NCBI GenBank assembly: GCA_964017195.1
Contig: OZ024887.1
Coordinates: 5,409,959 to 5,473,958, forward strand
Length of the DNA: 64,000 nucleotides
Direction: 5' to 3'
From: Siderastrea radians
Lineage: Eukaryota; Cnidaria; Anthozoa; Scleractinia; Rhizangiidae
Position 1 is the stretch's first letter. The number at the start of each line of letters is the position of its first letter. Shown in pieces: positions 35,801-45,738 of the stretch. The translations under genes and the position numbers were made by a program. A model generated the notes under the pieces. The model worked only from the letters and a program-made list of their open reading frames with translations, did no database searches and had not been told where the DNA came from.

Positions 35801-37982
35801 TGGAATGCAGAAGTTTCTACTCATTTGAAGAATCGATGGCTCAAGTGGACAAAGCAGCTTAAAGATGTCAGAATTCCTAGAAGTGTTGCTACCTCAATTG
35901 GAGAGATGGAAGCAGTCCATTTGCATATTTTCGCAGATGCAAGCATTCTAGCATGCTGTGCAGTGGCTATTGCGGTTGTGGAGCAGGTGACAGGTGTGGC
36001 TAAAGGGCTGCTGACATCAAAATCACGAATCTCAAAGAGAAACACTTCAATAGCTAGACTGGAGCTTGTGAGCGGTCATATGGCAGCGAATATGGCGAAG
36101 AACCTGGATGGACAGCATGGTGGCGTTGTATTGGATAACCAATCCTGGGAAAGGTTGGAAGGTGTTTGTGGCAAATAGAGTGAAGAAGATAGCAGAAACC
36201 ACTGGTCCAATCAACATCACTTGGAAGTACTGCCCATCAGAAATGAATCTAGCAGACCTTGGAAGTAGAGGGGCGACGATTGTGAAGATGGAGAAAGGAA
36301 ACTGGTTTACTGGTCCAGATTGGCTCTTGGATGAGAGACAGTGGCCACAGCAGCCAAGGCTGAACAACAACAAAGAGACAGATGAGGAGTTCAAGGCCAC
36401 CCAAGAGGCAGTTCTTCGCACAGATGAGCACAGGTTGGATGAGTGGGATGCATTGCTCGAGAGAAGTACCTACTGGCGGACATTGAGAGTAACAGCATGG
36501 GTTTTGAGGTTCGTCAGCAATTGCAAGGCGAGAAGAAACAAGTTAAAGAAAACAGCAGGGCCGTTAGTAACCGAGGAAATCACGACTGCGAGAAACTGCT
36601 GGGTAAAGCGAGTCCAGAAAGCAGACGAAGCATGTCTACAATCGCCGGGATGGAAGTTGGTCAGAGATGAACATACAGGTGTTCTCAAGTGTGAAGGCAG
36701 AATTAAAGGATACAGGCCAACGTACCTTCCTGGAGGACCATTTGCTGAGAAGCTTATTGTTCACACACACAATCAGGTCATGCATCTTGGAACTGCGAAC
36801 ACAATGGCAAGTGTGAGAGAGAACTGGTGGATACCGAAGTTGAGAGCCAAAGTTAAGAAAGTTATCAAGAAGTGCAATGTTTGCAAAGTGTTCTCCACCA
36901 GACCATACGGAGTGCCGTCGACAAGTACTTTGCCAGAATACAGAACAGAGGGGAGCAGGCCATTCGAAGTGACCGGAGTAGACTTTGCCGGACCTTTTAG
37001 TTACAAGGTTGGCAAAAAGGAACAAGGAAAGTGCTACCTTATTATTTTCACATGTGCAAGCTCCAGAGCAGTCCATTTAGAAGTAACAAGGACCCAAACA
37101 GCAGACGAATTCAAGCAGAAACTCAATGCATTTATCTCACGTCGAACAAGACCCAGCATCATCATCTCAGACAATGCGAAAGTATTCACGACTACAGCAG
37201 ATTGGATCAAGACCATCAGGAAAAGTGAGAAGCTGCAGGATTATCTAGCACGTGAGAACATTCGTTGGCAGTTTAACCTTGCAAAATCGCCCTGGTGGGG
37301 AGGATTCTATGAGAGATTGATCAAGGAGATCAAGAAGGCGATGCACAAGACCTTAGGACGGTCACATCTTTCCTATGAAGTATTTGAATCAGTCATCATG
37401 GATGTTGAAAGAAATCTTAACAATCGACCCCTGACGTATGTTGAAACAGAGGGAGGAGAGGAAGAAGTGCTGACGCCGAACGTGATCCTGTGGGGGCGAG
37501 ATGCATATCCAGTAGAGGACATTGAAAATTCTGAAGCAGAGAAGCTGACGAAGATGAGCAAGCGATTGGAAGATGCCAAGGCCCATGTGTGGAAACGCTG
37601 GAAGAGAGAGTATGTCCACAGCCTAATGGAAAGCCACAGGCTGAACAAGGAAACCGCAACCACACCTAAAGTGGGAGAAATTGTACTAGTTGTTGGAGAT
37701 GAGAGGAATCGCGGCGAATGGAAGAAAGGAAAGGTGGTGCGTCTTGTACAAGGCAAAGTCGGAGTTGTGAGAGGTGTGACGTTGTTCCGTAAAGGACACA
37801 CCATTGAGCGACCACTTCAGCTAGTTTGCCCTTTGGAAATCCGAGCAGTGGAAAATACTGATGAGCCTCAGGAGGGGAGGAGACAACAAGTTGACTTAAG
37901 AAGCCAGAGACCAAGAAGAACTGCAGCTCAGAGGGCTGCCAAGAGAATTGGGGAACAGATGCATGCAGAGGAGGAGGATTGA
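32823..37982 (+). pseudogene. BEL/Pao gag-pol polyprotein, two breaks in pol
   Basis: LTR-retrotransposon polyprotein, ATG at 32823. In order it has a charged coiled-coil N-terminus, then a DUF1759-type gag region (about residues 175-285). A CCHC knuckle, CFNCGRANHRADQC, lies near residue 400, and an aspartic protease with DTGS near 475. Reverse transcriptase begins near 710, and its catalytic box reads YVDNL at about 35450. Then come a Pao-type RNase H region and an HHCC integrase zinc site (from about 36765). The integrase core shows VDFAG, SDN and ERLIKE as the D, D and E residues, and a DUF5641-like tail follows. The first stretch ends at 35321 after a single-base loss near 35262. A second break near 36105 joins RNase H out of frame and appears to lack some tens of bases. 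The near-identical LTRs point to recent insertion, so these are young defects or assembly errors. Confidence 0.9.
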
Positions 37983-38171
37983 TAAACTGGACTGTCATTG
38001 AGTAAAGCGGACTGTCGTTGAGCAAACCGGACTGTTGTTGATAAAGCAGACTGTCATTGTGTAAACCGGACTGTTGTCAAGTAAATCGGACTGTCATTAA
38101 GTATACGGAACTGTCGTGAAGCAAATCGAACTGTCTTTGAGTAACATGATTGTAAAAATTGAGCTACAATT

Positions 38172-38184
38172 TTTAGGGGAGTTG
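38172..38184 (+). promoter_or_regulatory. Polypurine tract region
   Basis: The short purine run AGGGGAG lies just before the 3' LTR, preceded by T-rich sequence, where plus-strand priming is expected. It is shorter and less pure than many such tracts. Confidence 0.5.
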
Positions 38185-38400
38185 TGTACGGGAGTTTTTA
38201 CGGACCCCCACCCCCATAGTTTGCGACAATCAAATGTATAACCAAATATGGTCATGAGCACGTGTAGTGACTTTCTCAGAAAACTGGAGAGACGATGCAG
38301 CGAGTTGAACTGTGAGCATACTGTGAGTTATTTAGTGAGTTTTAGCTGCGGAATAAACCTGAAAACTAGTGAGTTCTGTGTACCGTTGTTGAACGGCTCA
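38185..38400 (+). repeat. 3' LTR of the BEL/Pao element
   Basis: 216 bp, 215 of 216 positions identical to the 5' LTR, followed by the target copy ACAA. Between the gag-pol stop (37982) and this LTR, 37985-38145 repeats words like AAACCGGACTGTCGTTGAG about eight times as a short imperfect tandem array. Confidence 0.95.
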
Positions 38401-39249
38401 ACAATATTTCAAGGCTGATTGTGACTTTATAGCCATGGTAATACAAAAGCGCACAGATAGAACTGACAAATGTCAATTTCTGCCAATTATCTGTAAAACT
38501 AAGTTGGTGACCAACCCTTTTTAATTTCATTTTCATTTCTCTGGCGGTATGGCAAAACGTTATTCAGTAGAGTTTATATCGAATTATATCGAAAAAGTGG
38601 TTTTTGAATTCCACTAAATAACTTTCCCCCAAACGATAGGTCTCCGAAAGTTTCGGGCACGTTTTATTTCCGGTTTACGGGTTTTTACACTGTATTTCCA
38701 CGTATTTTGCCGTGCGACTTTTCCTTGAGATTTTGATTCACTTCAGTTGACACGTGTGTTCTAGCCATGTCGTGTGCAAACCACGCGCGGGTGGCTAAAA
38801 TCCCTTTCGAGCCGCGTTTAACAAATAATTTGAGAATATACAAGACCACTTTAACCTCATGTTTTCAACGTTCACCTATCTGAATCTCATATACAACTGT
38901 AGTGTTTTCCATTGCTTTACTACTGTAGTAGAATGACAAATACTTACATCCTTCAAACAAACTAGTATTCGGCTGTTGGCAAAGAACTGTCTGATGATGG
39001 ATCGATTTGGCGAATAACAACGACTAGCTAGCTAACGAGCAGGTACGAGGAATACAGAAACAATAAGAATATATTAAACGAAATAAGCGGGAAAAATATT
39101 TTCAGTCGGAGGAAAACACAAGGAAAGAATCAATACTGTAACAATCCGGTCTTATCGGTCATGAAAAGTAGAATTATTTTTTAATTAAATCTCCAGCGAG
39201 AAATAAATTCCGAATGGCTGACGTGCATTGTAAATCTTGCACCATTGAC
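38401..39249. other. Interior of the 10-kb structure, no gene seen
   Basis: Lies between the BEL 3' LTR and the right inverted arm. No reading frame of note and no helicase motifs are found, so the part of the helicase gene missing from 31669-32191 is not here. Confidence 0.4.
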
Positions 39250-39854
39250 AAATTTTTCCCTTCCGGGAGCAGGCAAGTATTTTTCGGTCACGAACAAATA
39301 TTCCACAGGGGTCTCCTCGGAGGGATAAAAATTGTCCTCCTGCCCAGTCTCGGCCGCGTTCAGTGGCCCCGGTATGCCTGCCACGGGTCAAATCGAATAG
39401 TTTTATCGAGTTTTAACACGTGTTGACTTTATCTACGATTAATTGTGACCTAAGGATTGATATAATTTGCCTCTGACCGGCGTCAAAAGGTAAGGACGTT
39501 ATTTTTCTTTGCTCCTAGAAGAAAAATTGAAACCCGGTAAAGTTTCGACGAGAAAATCGTTCGTACTATTGCCCTCATTAATATTCTGCACTGATTCTGG
39601 CTCCAACCTTTCAGTATTGTTTACACAGTATGTGAGCGATGAACCAAAGTCGTTTAAATAGCTTTAAATAAGCTCAAATCAGCACACAAAACCGAGAAAC
39701 ACACAATGGACACAAACTAAAACAAGTAAGGAACTTTATTGCGAAAAACAAATTATTTTACGATTCTAGAAGTGACTTGTTAAATCTCCATACAAATCCT
39801 TATATTTATCACCATGCTCACGCTGTTAGCTTGGGACACCTGTGGTCTGAGATA

Positions 39855-40620
39855 ATGTCTGCGAGCAGTCGTCCTATTTTACTTAGATACTAGCCCGAGA
39901 TGAGAGTGGAAATGAATAAATTATGCAAAATAACGGTAAAAACGAGGAGGGATTGGGGAGAGGAAGGAAATAAAAGAGACTGCTTGCAGTCTAAGGGAGT
40001 TGTGGAAGGGAGAGCAAAGCTGCAAATAACGTGGATGATGAAGAGGAACTGCAAGCTTATGGAGACTGTGGAGGACGCAAACATTGCCTTCGCACAGTAC
40101 CGCCTCCTATGCAGACTGGCGTTAAAGGCAGCTCCCTAGTTCAAAAGGAACACTGCACAAATTATGTTGCTTCCGTATAACTCGTATAGTCACAGGTAAC
40201 CAAAGCGTAATATGAGAATTTGTATGGAACCGAAATTCGATCAAAAATTATCCGCGGTTTTCCGCCGAAAATACATTAAAATCAAAATAAAGTTTGAAAA
40301 ACTTTACCTGTTGTGTGTTTGCTATGTTTTTATTGTGACGGCATGTCACGTACTAAAGAGAGCTAATTAGCTCTCTCTAGCAGGTGACATGCCGTCGATC
40401 GAATTTCAGCTCCATCCTTAATACCTGTGGTATAGTCGGTGTACGCATTGGGACCTATTGTCGTCAGCCACGTGAGGAAAGTAACATTCTGCAAAGGACT
40501 GGGTACGATTCTTGCTGTGTTTTCGTTATGGCGCCGATCGCAGTCTTACGTGGAAGCTAAAGGAGACATCTGTAAACTATATCGCCTGTATAGTATCGTT
40601 GTAGTTGTCTTTATTGAAGG
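39855..40620 (+). other. 5' module of unit 3 with a probable noncoding first exon
   Basis: Homologous to 12760-13096 (unit 2) and, in part, to 49040-49321. The conserved donor AAG|GTAAGC is at 40620. It is interrupted by a small inverted-repeat element at about 40191-40430. I see no conserved coding frame, so I infer a 5' UTR exon plus promoter of zinc-finger copy 3. Confidence 0.35.
40191..40430. mobile_element. 240-bp inverted-repeat element inside the unit 3 module
   Basis: The ends are CACAGGTAACC and the complement-like TACCTGTGG, flanked by TATAGTC (40185-40191 and 40431-40437). Unit 2 has a single TATAGTCAC there (near 12921), the empty site. A central hairpin pairs GACGGCATGTCACGT with GGTGACATGCCGTC. 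The end words CACAGGT...AAGC...TTTGTATGGAA resemble those of the 10-kb composite. Confidence 0.75.
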
Positions 40621-41249
40621 TAAGCAAAACGTTTAATGACTTCGATAAGGAAATCATACGTAAGAAGCCATGTTGCATAAAACATTAGTACCCTTAAAAA
40701 GTTTCTTTGGCCGCAGTTGGAGGCGGGCCACACATGGCAGGATACACTTGGGTGAAAACCCTGCCCGGGGGGGAAAACATGGTACAGAATGCACACTGGT
40801 GCATATTGAAAAACAGAATTCACAGCCTGGAACATGCAGAAGTACAACAACCAAACAACATCACAGTTTAAGCTTAAGTCTACGTAATTCTGAAGACTTT
40901 TATGTGTGTTCCATAGACCGCGTAAATGAAAGACTGAACGAGATCGAGATGGAACATGTTTGAAATGTACATGCTGAGCAATTCAAGTGCTGGCATGTTT
41001 AGGAGACATGTGCTTTGTTCACACCTGTTTGCTCTAAAAGGGTTTTGGTGCTAGTGCAAATGCCTCGTTAGTAAGGAAAGGCGATAGCACTATGTGTGAA
41101 ATGGGCCGCTTGTGCTCACCCCTGACATCCAGTGTCGGCTTGAGCAAAGAAACAATGTGGCAAAACATAATTAAGAGCAAAAAAAAAAATGAACAACTTC
41201 TTTCCTCGGTCACCATAGGGTAACTTGGACATCAAACCCTATGTTTTTA

Positions 41250-41847
41250 CTGAAAGGAGAAGGTCACTCCAGAAACATTATTTTTTAAATGCCAATAAAA
41301 AGATAACGCTAAGTTGAGTTGCTGTCCGTGGTTTTAGCTTCTAAAGTCCATCTGATCCCACTGAAATTCCTCTCCAAAGAAGGCCAAAATTCAACATTGT
41401 GGGCCTCCATTTTGAATCATACTTAGCAGCCTGGCCGCTTGTCTGTGACATCATCCTGTCCAACGTGGGGGGTCCTCTCAAAGTTTGCCCTGTTTATGTC
41501 AAAGCCAAAACTGAGCATGTTGGCATTTTCTCTTCACAAAATGAGAACGAAACAAATCCAGCAGATTTGCAACAGTACCAACAAGCTTTAGGTTACACCA
41601 GCTGCATTTAGATTTCCCGCCAGTTTCACCTTAGACAAAATGATGTCATGGACAAGCGGCCAGGCTGCTAAGTACAATTCCAAATGGCGGCCCCAATGTT
41701 AAATTTTGGCCTTCTTTGGAGAGGAATTTCACTGGGTTCGGATGCACTTCAGAAGCCAAAACCATGGCCAGTAACTTAACTTAGTATTTTCTTTTCATCT
41801 GCAATTTCAAAAATTACGCCGTTTCTGGAGTGACCTTCTCCTTTCAG
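41250..41847. mobile_element. 598-bp foldback element in unit 3
   Basis: A perfect 27-bp inverted end begins CTGAAAGGAGAAGGTCACTC (41250) and its complement ends at 41847. The arms continue, less perfectly, to GACAAGCGGCCAGGCTGCTA near 41650. Unit 2 lacks it (TTTTTACTTAAGAAAAG near 18505). A small internal open frame (41399-41611) is not recognised. Confidence 0.85.
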
Positions 41848-43467
41848 AAAAGAAAATAGCTGCTTCATGTGTGGTAGTCATTTTAGTAAAACATCAAATT
41901 CAGTACATTGGTAAGTGAGTTCACTGAAATAAGAAATGTGTATATTCACATGTGTAGTGTTTGAACATTCTTCCGCACATTGGTTGGATGCTATAACCAC
42001 TGCCCTACTGGGAGACCTCATGGCAAACTCGGTTTATATATGACATGCATCCTGCAGGTCTTAATGTGAGCTATGTCAAAAGCATCCTGTGCGATGACAA
42101 ATAAAGAAAGAAAGATGGTAAATTCTAAGATAGATCATGAAGAAAGAAAGGTGTAATGTTAAGTGTGTCAGGGGCATTTGACAATAAAAAAAGTTCAGTG
42201 AGTTACTCAAATTAATGCCAGCTAAAATAGCCCATGTTGTCAATAACCTTGGCCTATTAAGCATCCTTCAACCCATGTTTTTCACCATACCAAACAATAT
42301 CCGCAGGGTACTTTTCCTGGTGAACAAATACTTGACTTGAAGCAGCGATATCTCTGTAAGTGACTGTTATAAATATGGCTTTGATTTACAAAATTCTTTA
42401 CAAGAGGATCAGAAAATCAACAACTGCAATGAATTTTGTCTGTTCCCGGATGCTTTTGCACACAGCTGTTTCAAGCATCACTCAACATGACTTCCTTCCA
42501 CCAAAAGGCATCACACAGCAAGACTCCCTCTTTGACAAACAGCTGTCCAAATAAATGCCCAAAGAACAAACGTTGTTGGAAAATGAACCTTAAAGCATCA
42601 TAGAATTTAACTAAAATACATGATTCCCAATAGAGCTACATCCTCCAGGGTTGATGAGTAAAATCTTTGCTGTTCCTGGTTTGTGGAAATTGGTTGATTT
42701 GATTGTACCTCAATGCTGGCATGTGTGAGCATATTTTTTTAAGGGTAGAAATCATAATCAGGGAGTGGTGACTAAGGGCAAAGTAGCACTAACAGCACAA
42801 ATGCAATGATTTTTCTTAAAAATTTACACAATATTGTAACAATAACCAATTCCGTATTTGCACACTGAAGTATGGCCGAGAACAGGTGTTGAGCAAAAAG
42901 AGTTATTTTAAGACCACAGCTATTGGTCCATCTGGGAATCAAACACTTGACCTCCCACTCTATCATCCTGCAACCTACCGAGTCCGACTGATCCATTCAG
43001 GTGCCTTCTTAGGCCATACATACATGAAACCAGCGTCTGCATCGGAGGCTAGTACTTATGAAAACTGAACTTCTTTGTGACAATGAGATGTCTGATAAGG
43101 TGAGAAGTAGCAGCAAAAAGAGTCATCATTCATTTATGTTTCTTTTTATCCTTTTAGGTTTGGGTCCAGGTGGAGTAGCTAGGCCAAATATAAGAAACGA
43201 AAATTGATCGTGAGTTAAAACTCTTTGTATATTTGTATTCTAGGATTGTTTTTAACTGCCATAAGAAGAGAAACCCATAAAAGATCTCACACTAACGAAA
43301 ATATTTACAAGTGTAAAACTAGCAACAAGTGTTTTACCACATGACGTTTTTCGAGCACAAATGCAAGATTGCACTCTGGAGAGAAGCCTTACACGTGTGA
43401 AATCTGCACCAAGAGTTTTCTTTGAAAACACAAGTAACAAATACAAATTGGATGCCACTGTGGAGAG
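41848..43467 (+). other. 5' flank and leader of zinc-finger copy 3
   Basis: Block sequence matching 18500-18905 plus 20160-21224. The splice donor GATAAG|GTGAG (43100) and acceptor TTTGTATTCTAG (to 43243) are both intact, giving a 144-bp intron. Downstream of the acceptor the finger frame has three stops (TGA 43342, TGA 43423, TAA 43435), so translation cannot include the relic N-terminal fingers. Confidence 0.55.
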
Positions 43468-45369
43468 ATGCCTTGTAAGTGCAAGTGGGGCAGGTGTTTT
43501 AGCCAAGCAGGAAATTTGAGGACTCACGTTGGATGCCACTCTGGTGAAAAGCCTTTCAAATTCAAAACCTGTGACAAATATTTCAGTGAAGCAGGAAGTT
43601 TGAGGACTCATGAGAGAACCCACTCGGGTGAAAAGCCTTTCAAATGCCAAACCTGTGAGAAGTGTTTCAGCCAAGCAGGACATTTGAGGATTCATGAGAG
43701 AACCCACTCTTGTGAAAAGCCTTACAAATGCAAAACCTGTGACAAGTGTTTCGGCACTTCAGGAAATTTGAGGAGTCATGAGAGAACCCACTCTGGTGAA
43801 AAGCCTTACAAATGTAAAACCTGTGGCAAGTGTTTCAGACAAGCAAGTCACTTGACAACTCATGAGAAAACCCACTCCGGTGAAAAGCCTTACAAATGCA
43901 AAACCTGTGACAAGTGTTTCAGCCAAACAGATGGTTTGAGGAGTCATGAGAGAACCCACTCTGGTGATAAGCCTTACAAATGCAAAACCTGTGACAAGTG
44001 TTTCAGCCGAACAGATGGTTTGAGGACTCATGAGAGAACCCACTCTGGTGAAAAGCCGCACAAATGCAAAATCTGTGACAAAAGTTTCAGTGAAGCAGGA
44101 AGTTTGAGGACTCATAAGAGAACCCACTCTGGTGATAAGCCTTACAAATGTAAGACCTGTGACAATTGTTTTAGCCAAGCAGGAAATTTGAGGACTCATG
44201 AGAGAATCCACTCTGGTGAAAAGCTTAACAAATGTAAAACCTGTGACAAGTGTTTCAGCCGAACAGATGGTTTGAGGAGTCATGAGAGAACCCACTCTGG
44301 TGATAAGCCTTACAAATGCAAAACCTGTGACAAGTGTTTCAGCCGAACAGGTGGTTTGAGGACTCATGAGAGAACCCACTCTGGTGAAAAGCCGCACAAA
44401 TGCAAAACCTGTGACAAGTGTTTCAGCCGAACAGATGGTTTGAGGAGTCATGAGAGAACCCACTCTGGTGATAAGCCTTACAAATACAAAACCTGTGACA
44501 AGTGTTTCAGCACTTCAGGAAATTTGAGGACTCATGAGAGAACCCACTCTGGTGAAAAGCCTCACAAATGCAAAATCTGTGACAAAAGTTTCAGTGAAGC
44601 AGGAAGTTTGAGGACTCATAAGAGAACCCACTCTGGTGATAAGCCTTACAAATGTAAGACCTGTGACAAATGTTTTAGCCAAGCAGGAAATTTGAGGACT
44701 CATGAGAGAATCCACTCTGGTGAAAAGCTTAACAAATGTAAAACCTGTGACAAGTGTTTTAGCCAAGCAGGACATTTGACGACCCATATGAGAACCCACT
44801 CTGGTGAAAAGCCTTACAAATGTAAAACCTGTGACAAGTATTACAGCCAAGCAAGAAATTTGAAGACTCATGAGAGAACCCACTCTGGTGAAAAGCCTTA
44901 CAAATGTAAAACCTGTGACAAATGTTTTAGCCAAAAACATGTTTTGAGGAGTCATGAGAGAACCCACTCTGGTGAAAAGCCTTTTAAATGCAAAACCTGT
45001 GAGAAGTGTTTCATCCAAGCAGGACATTTGAGGTCTCACGAGAGAACCCACTCTGGTGAAAAGCCTTACAAATGCAAAGCATGTGAAAAGGTTTTTAGCA
45101 CATCACAAGCATTGCAAAGACATAGAAGACCCCACACAAGACAGAAGCCTCGCAAATACAAGCTTCTTATAAAAAAATCCAGTAATCCTAACACAGCTGA
45201 CAAGAATGATACCAGTGACAACAGAGTCACATTATTACTGGCATCCTCCATGCCAGAAGCTAAGCCAGAAACTGCTCAGGTTTTATCCTGTTGGATTTGC
45301 CAGGAAGAACATCTAAGTGAGTCTCTACTTATTGAACATTATGAGGATCATATGAGAAACATTTTTTAA
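43468..45369 (+). CDS. C2H2 zinc-finger protein, copy 3 (633 residues)
   Basis: Paralogue of the 21225-23126 gene with the same length, start codon and C-terminal finger. Twenty fingers are joined by HSGEKP, HSGDKP or the rarer HSGEKL. The first lacks its second cysteine and two others lack the first (KFKTC, KYKTC). The isolated CWIC finger closes the protein. Recognition helices include RTDGLRS, RTGGLRT, QTDGLRS, EAGSLRT, QARNLKT and QKHVLRS, a different order and content from copy 2. A block of EAGSLRTHKRTH followed by QAGNLRTHERIH occurs twice, six fingers apart. The start is fixed by upstream stops at 43342-43437. The stop codon TAA is completed by the first base of an inserted MITE. It is probably functional as a reading frame; its target and expression are unknown. 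Confidence 0.87.
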   Translation: MPCKCKWGRCFSQAGNLRTHVGCHSGEKPFKFKTCDKYFSEAGSLRTHERTHSGEKPFKCQTCEKCFSQAGHLRIHERTHSCEKPYKCKTCDKCFGTSGNLRSHERTHSGEKPYKCKTCGKCFRQASHLTTHEKTHSGEKPYKCKTCDKCFSQTDGLRSHERTHSGDKPYKCKTCDKCFSRTDGLRTHERTHSGEKPHKCKICDKSFSEAGSLRTHKRTHSGDKPYKCKTCDNCFSQAGNLRTHERIHSGEKLNKCKTCDKCFSRTDGLRSHERTHSGDKPYKCKTCDKCFSRTGGLRTHERTHSGEKPHKCKTCDKCFSRTDGLRSHERTHSGDKPYKYKTCDKCFSTSGNLRTHERTHSGEKPHKCKICDKSFSEAGSLRTHKRTHSGDKPYKCKTCDKCFSQAGNLRTHERIHSGEKLNKCKTCDKCFSQAGHLTTHMRTHSGEKPYKCKTCDKYYSQARNLKTHERTHSGEKPYKCKTCDKCFSQKHVLRSHERTHSGEKPFKCKTCEKCFIQAGHLRSHERTHSGEKPYKCKACEKVFSTSQALQRHRRPHTRQKPRKYKLLIKKSSNPNTADKNDTSDNRVTLLLASSMPEAKPETAQVLSCWICQEEHLSESLLIEHYEDHMRNIF

Positions 45370-45736
45370 GGATGGTGCCTCCTAATACAAATGTATTTTT
45401 GCAAAGGTTACGACAGTGGGGAAAAGGTAGATCTTAGCAAGGGTTATTGGAATTCAAAAGAAAAACGTGGGTAACCACATTCTAAAAAAGCGTTAAAGTA
45501 CAAAGAATGTAGGGCAATTTCTTTCCAAATTTAAGCTCAATTATCTCTGAAAAATGCGCGGTTTCCCCCAATTTTCTTTTTGGATCCTAATACTATAGCC
45601 CTCCCTAAGATCTGCTTTTCCAAATAGTCACAAACCGTGCAAAAATATTGTTGTATTAGTGGACAAATTTGTTAAGAAATCCAATATCCCAAGATGTGCA
45701 GAACGTATACGCAGTAACAAAAGGAGGCACCATCCT
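45369..45736. mobile_element. 368-bp TA-flanked MITE inserted in the stop codon of copy 3
   Basis: It has perfect 15-bp inverted ends, AGGATGGTGCCTCCT and AGGAGGCACCATCCT. TA lies on both sides (45367-45368 and 45737-45738). Copies 1 and 2 read TTTTTTAACTACAC at this place, the empty site. The target TA was the first two bases of TAA, and the A that opens the element restores the stop. The TA duplication is typical of Tc1/mariner-type elements. Confidence 0.93.
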
Positions 45737-45738
45737 TA

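Larger units (their letters stand above)
29780..39846. mobile_element. 10-kb composite with about 600-bp inverted arms and a PIF1-like remnant
   Basis: The left arm starts ACCACAGGTGACCCAAGC at 29780. The right arm ends with GCTTGGGACACCTGTGGT at 39846. After removing two insertions (29910-30715 and 31126-31487) the left arm (to about 31563) matches the inverted right arm (39250-39846) over roughly 600 bp. Unit 3 lacks the whole block near 49040-49060, so it inserted as one piece. The interior holds a broken PIF1-like helicase and a later BEL/Pao element. No clean target duplication or transposase is visible. An old inverted duplication is the alternative. Confidence 0.65.
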
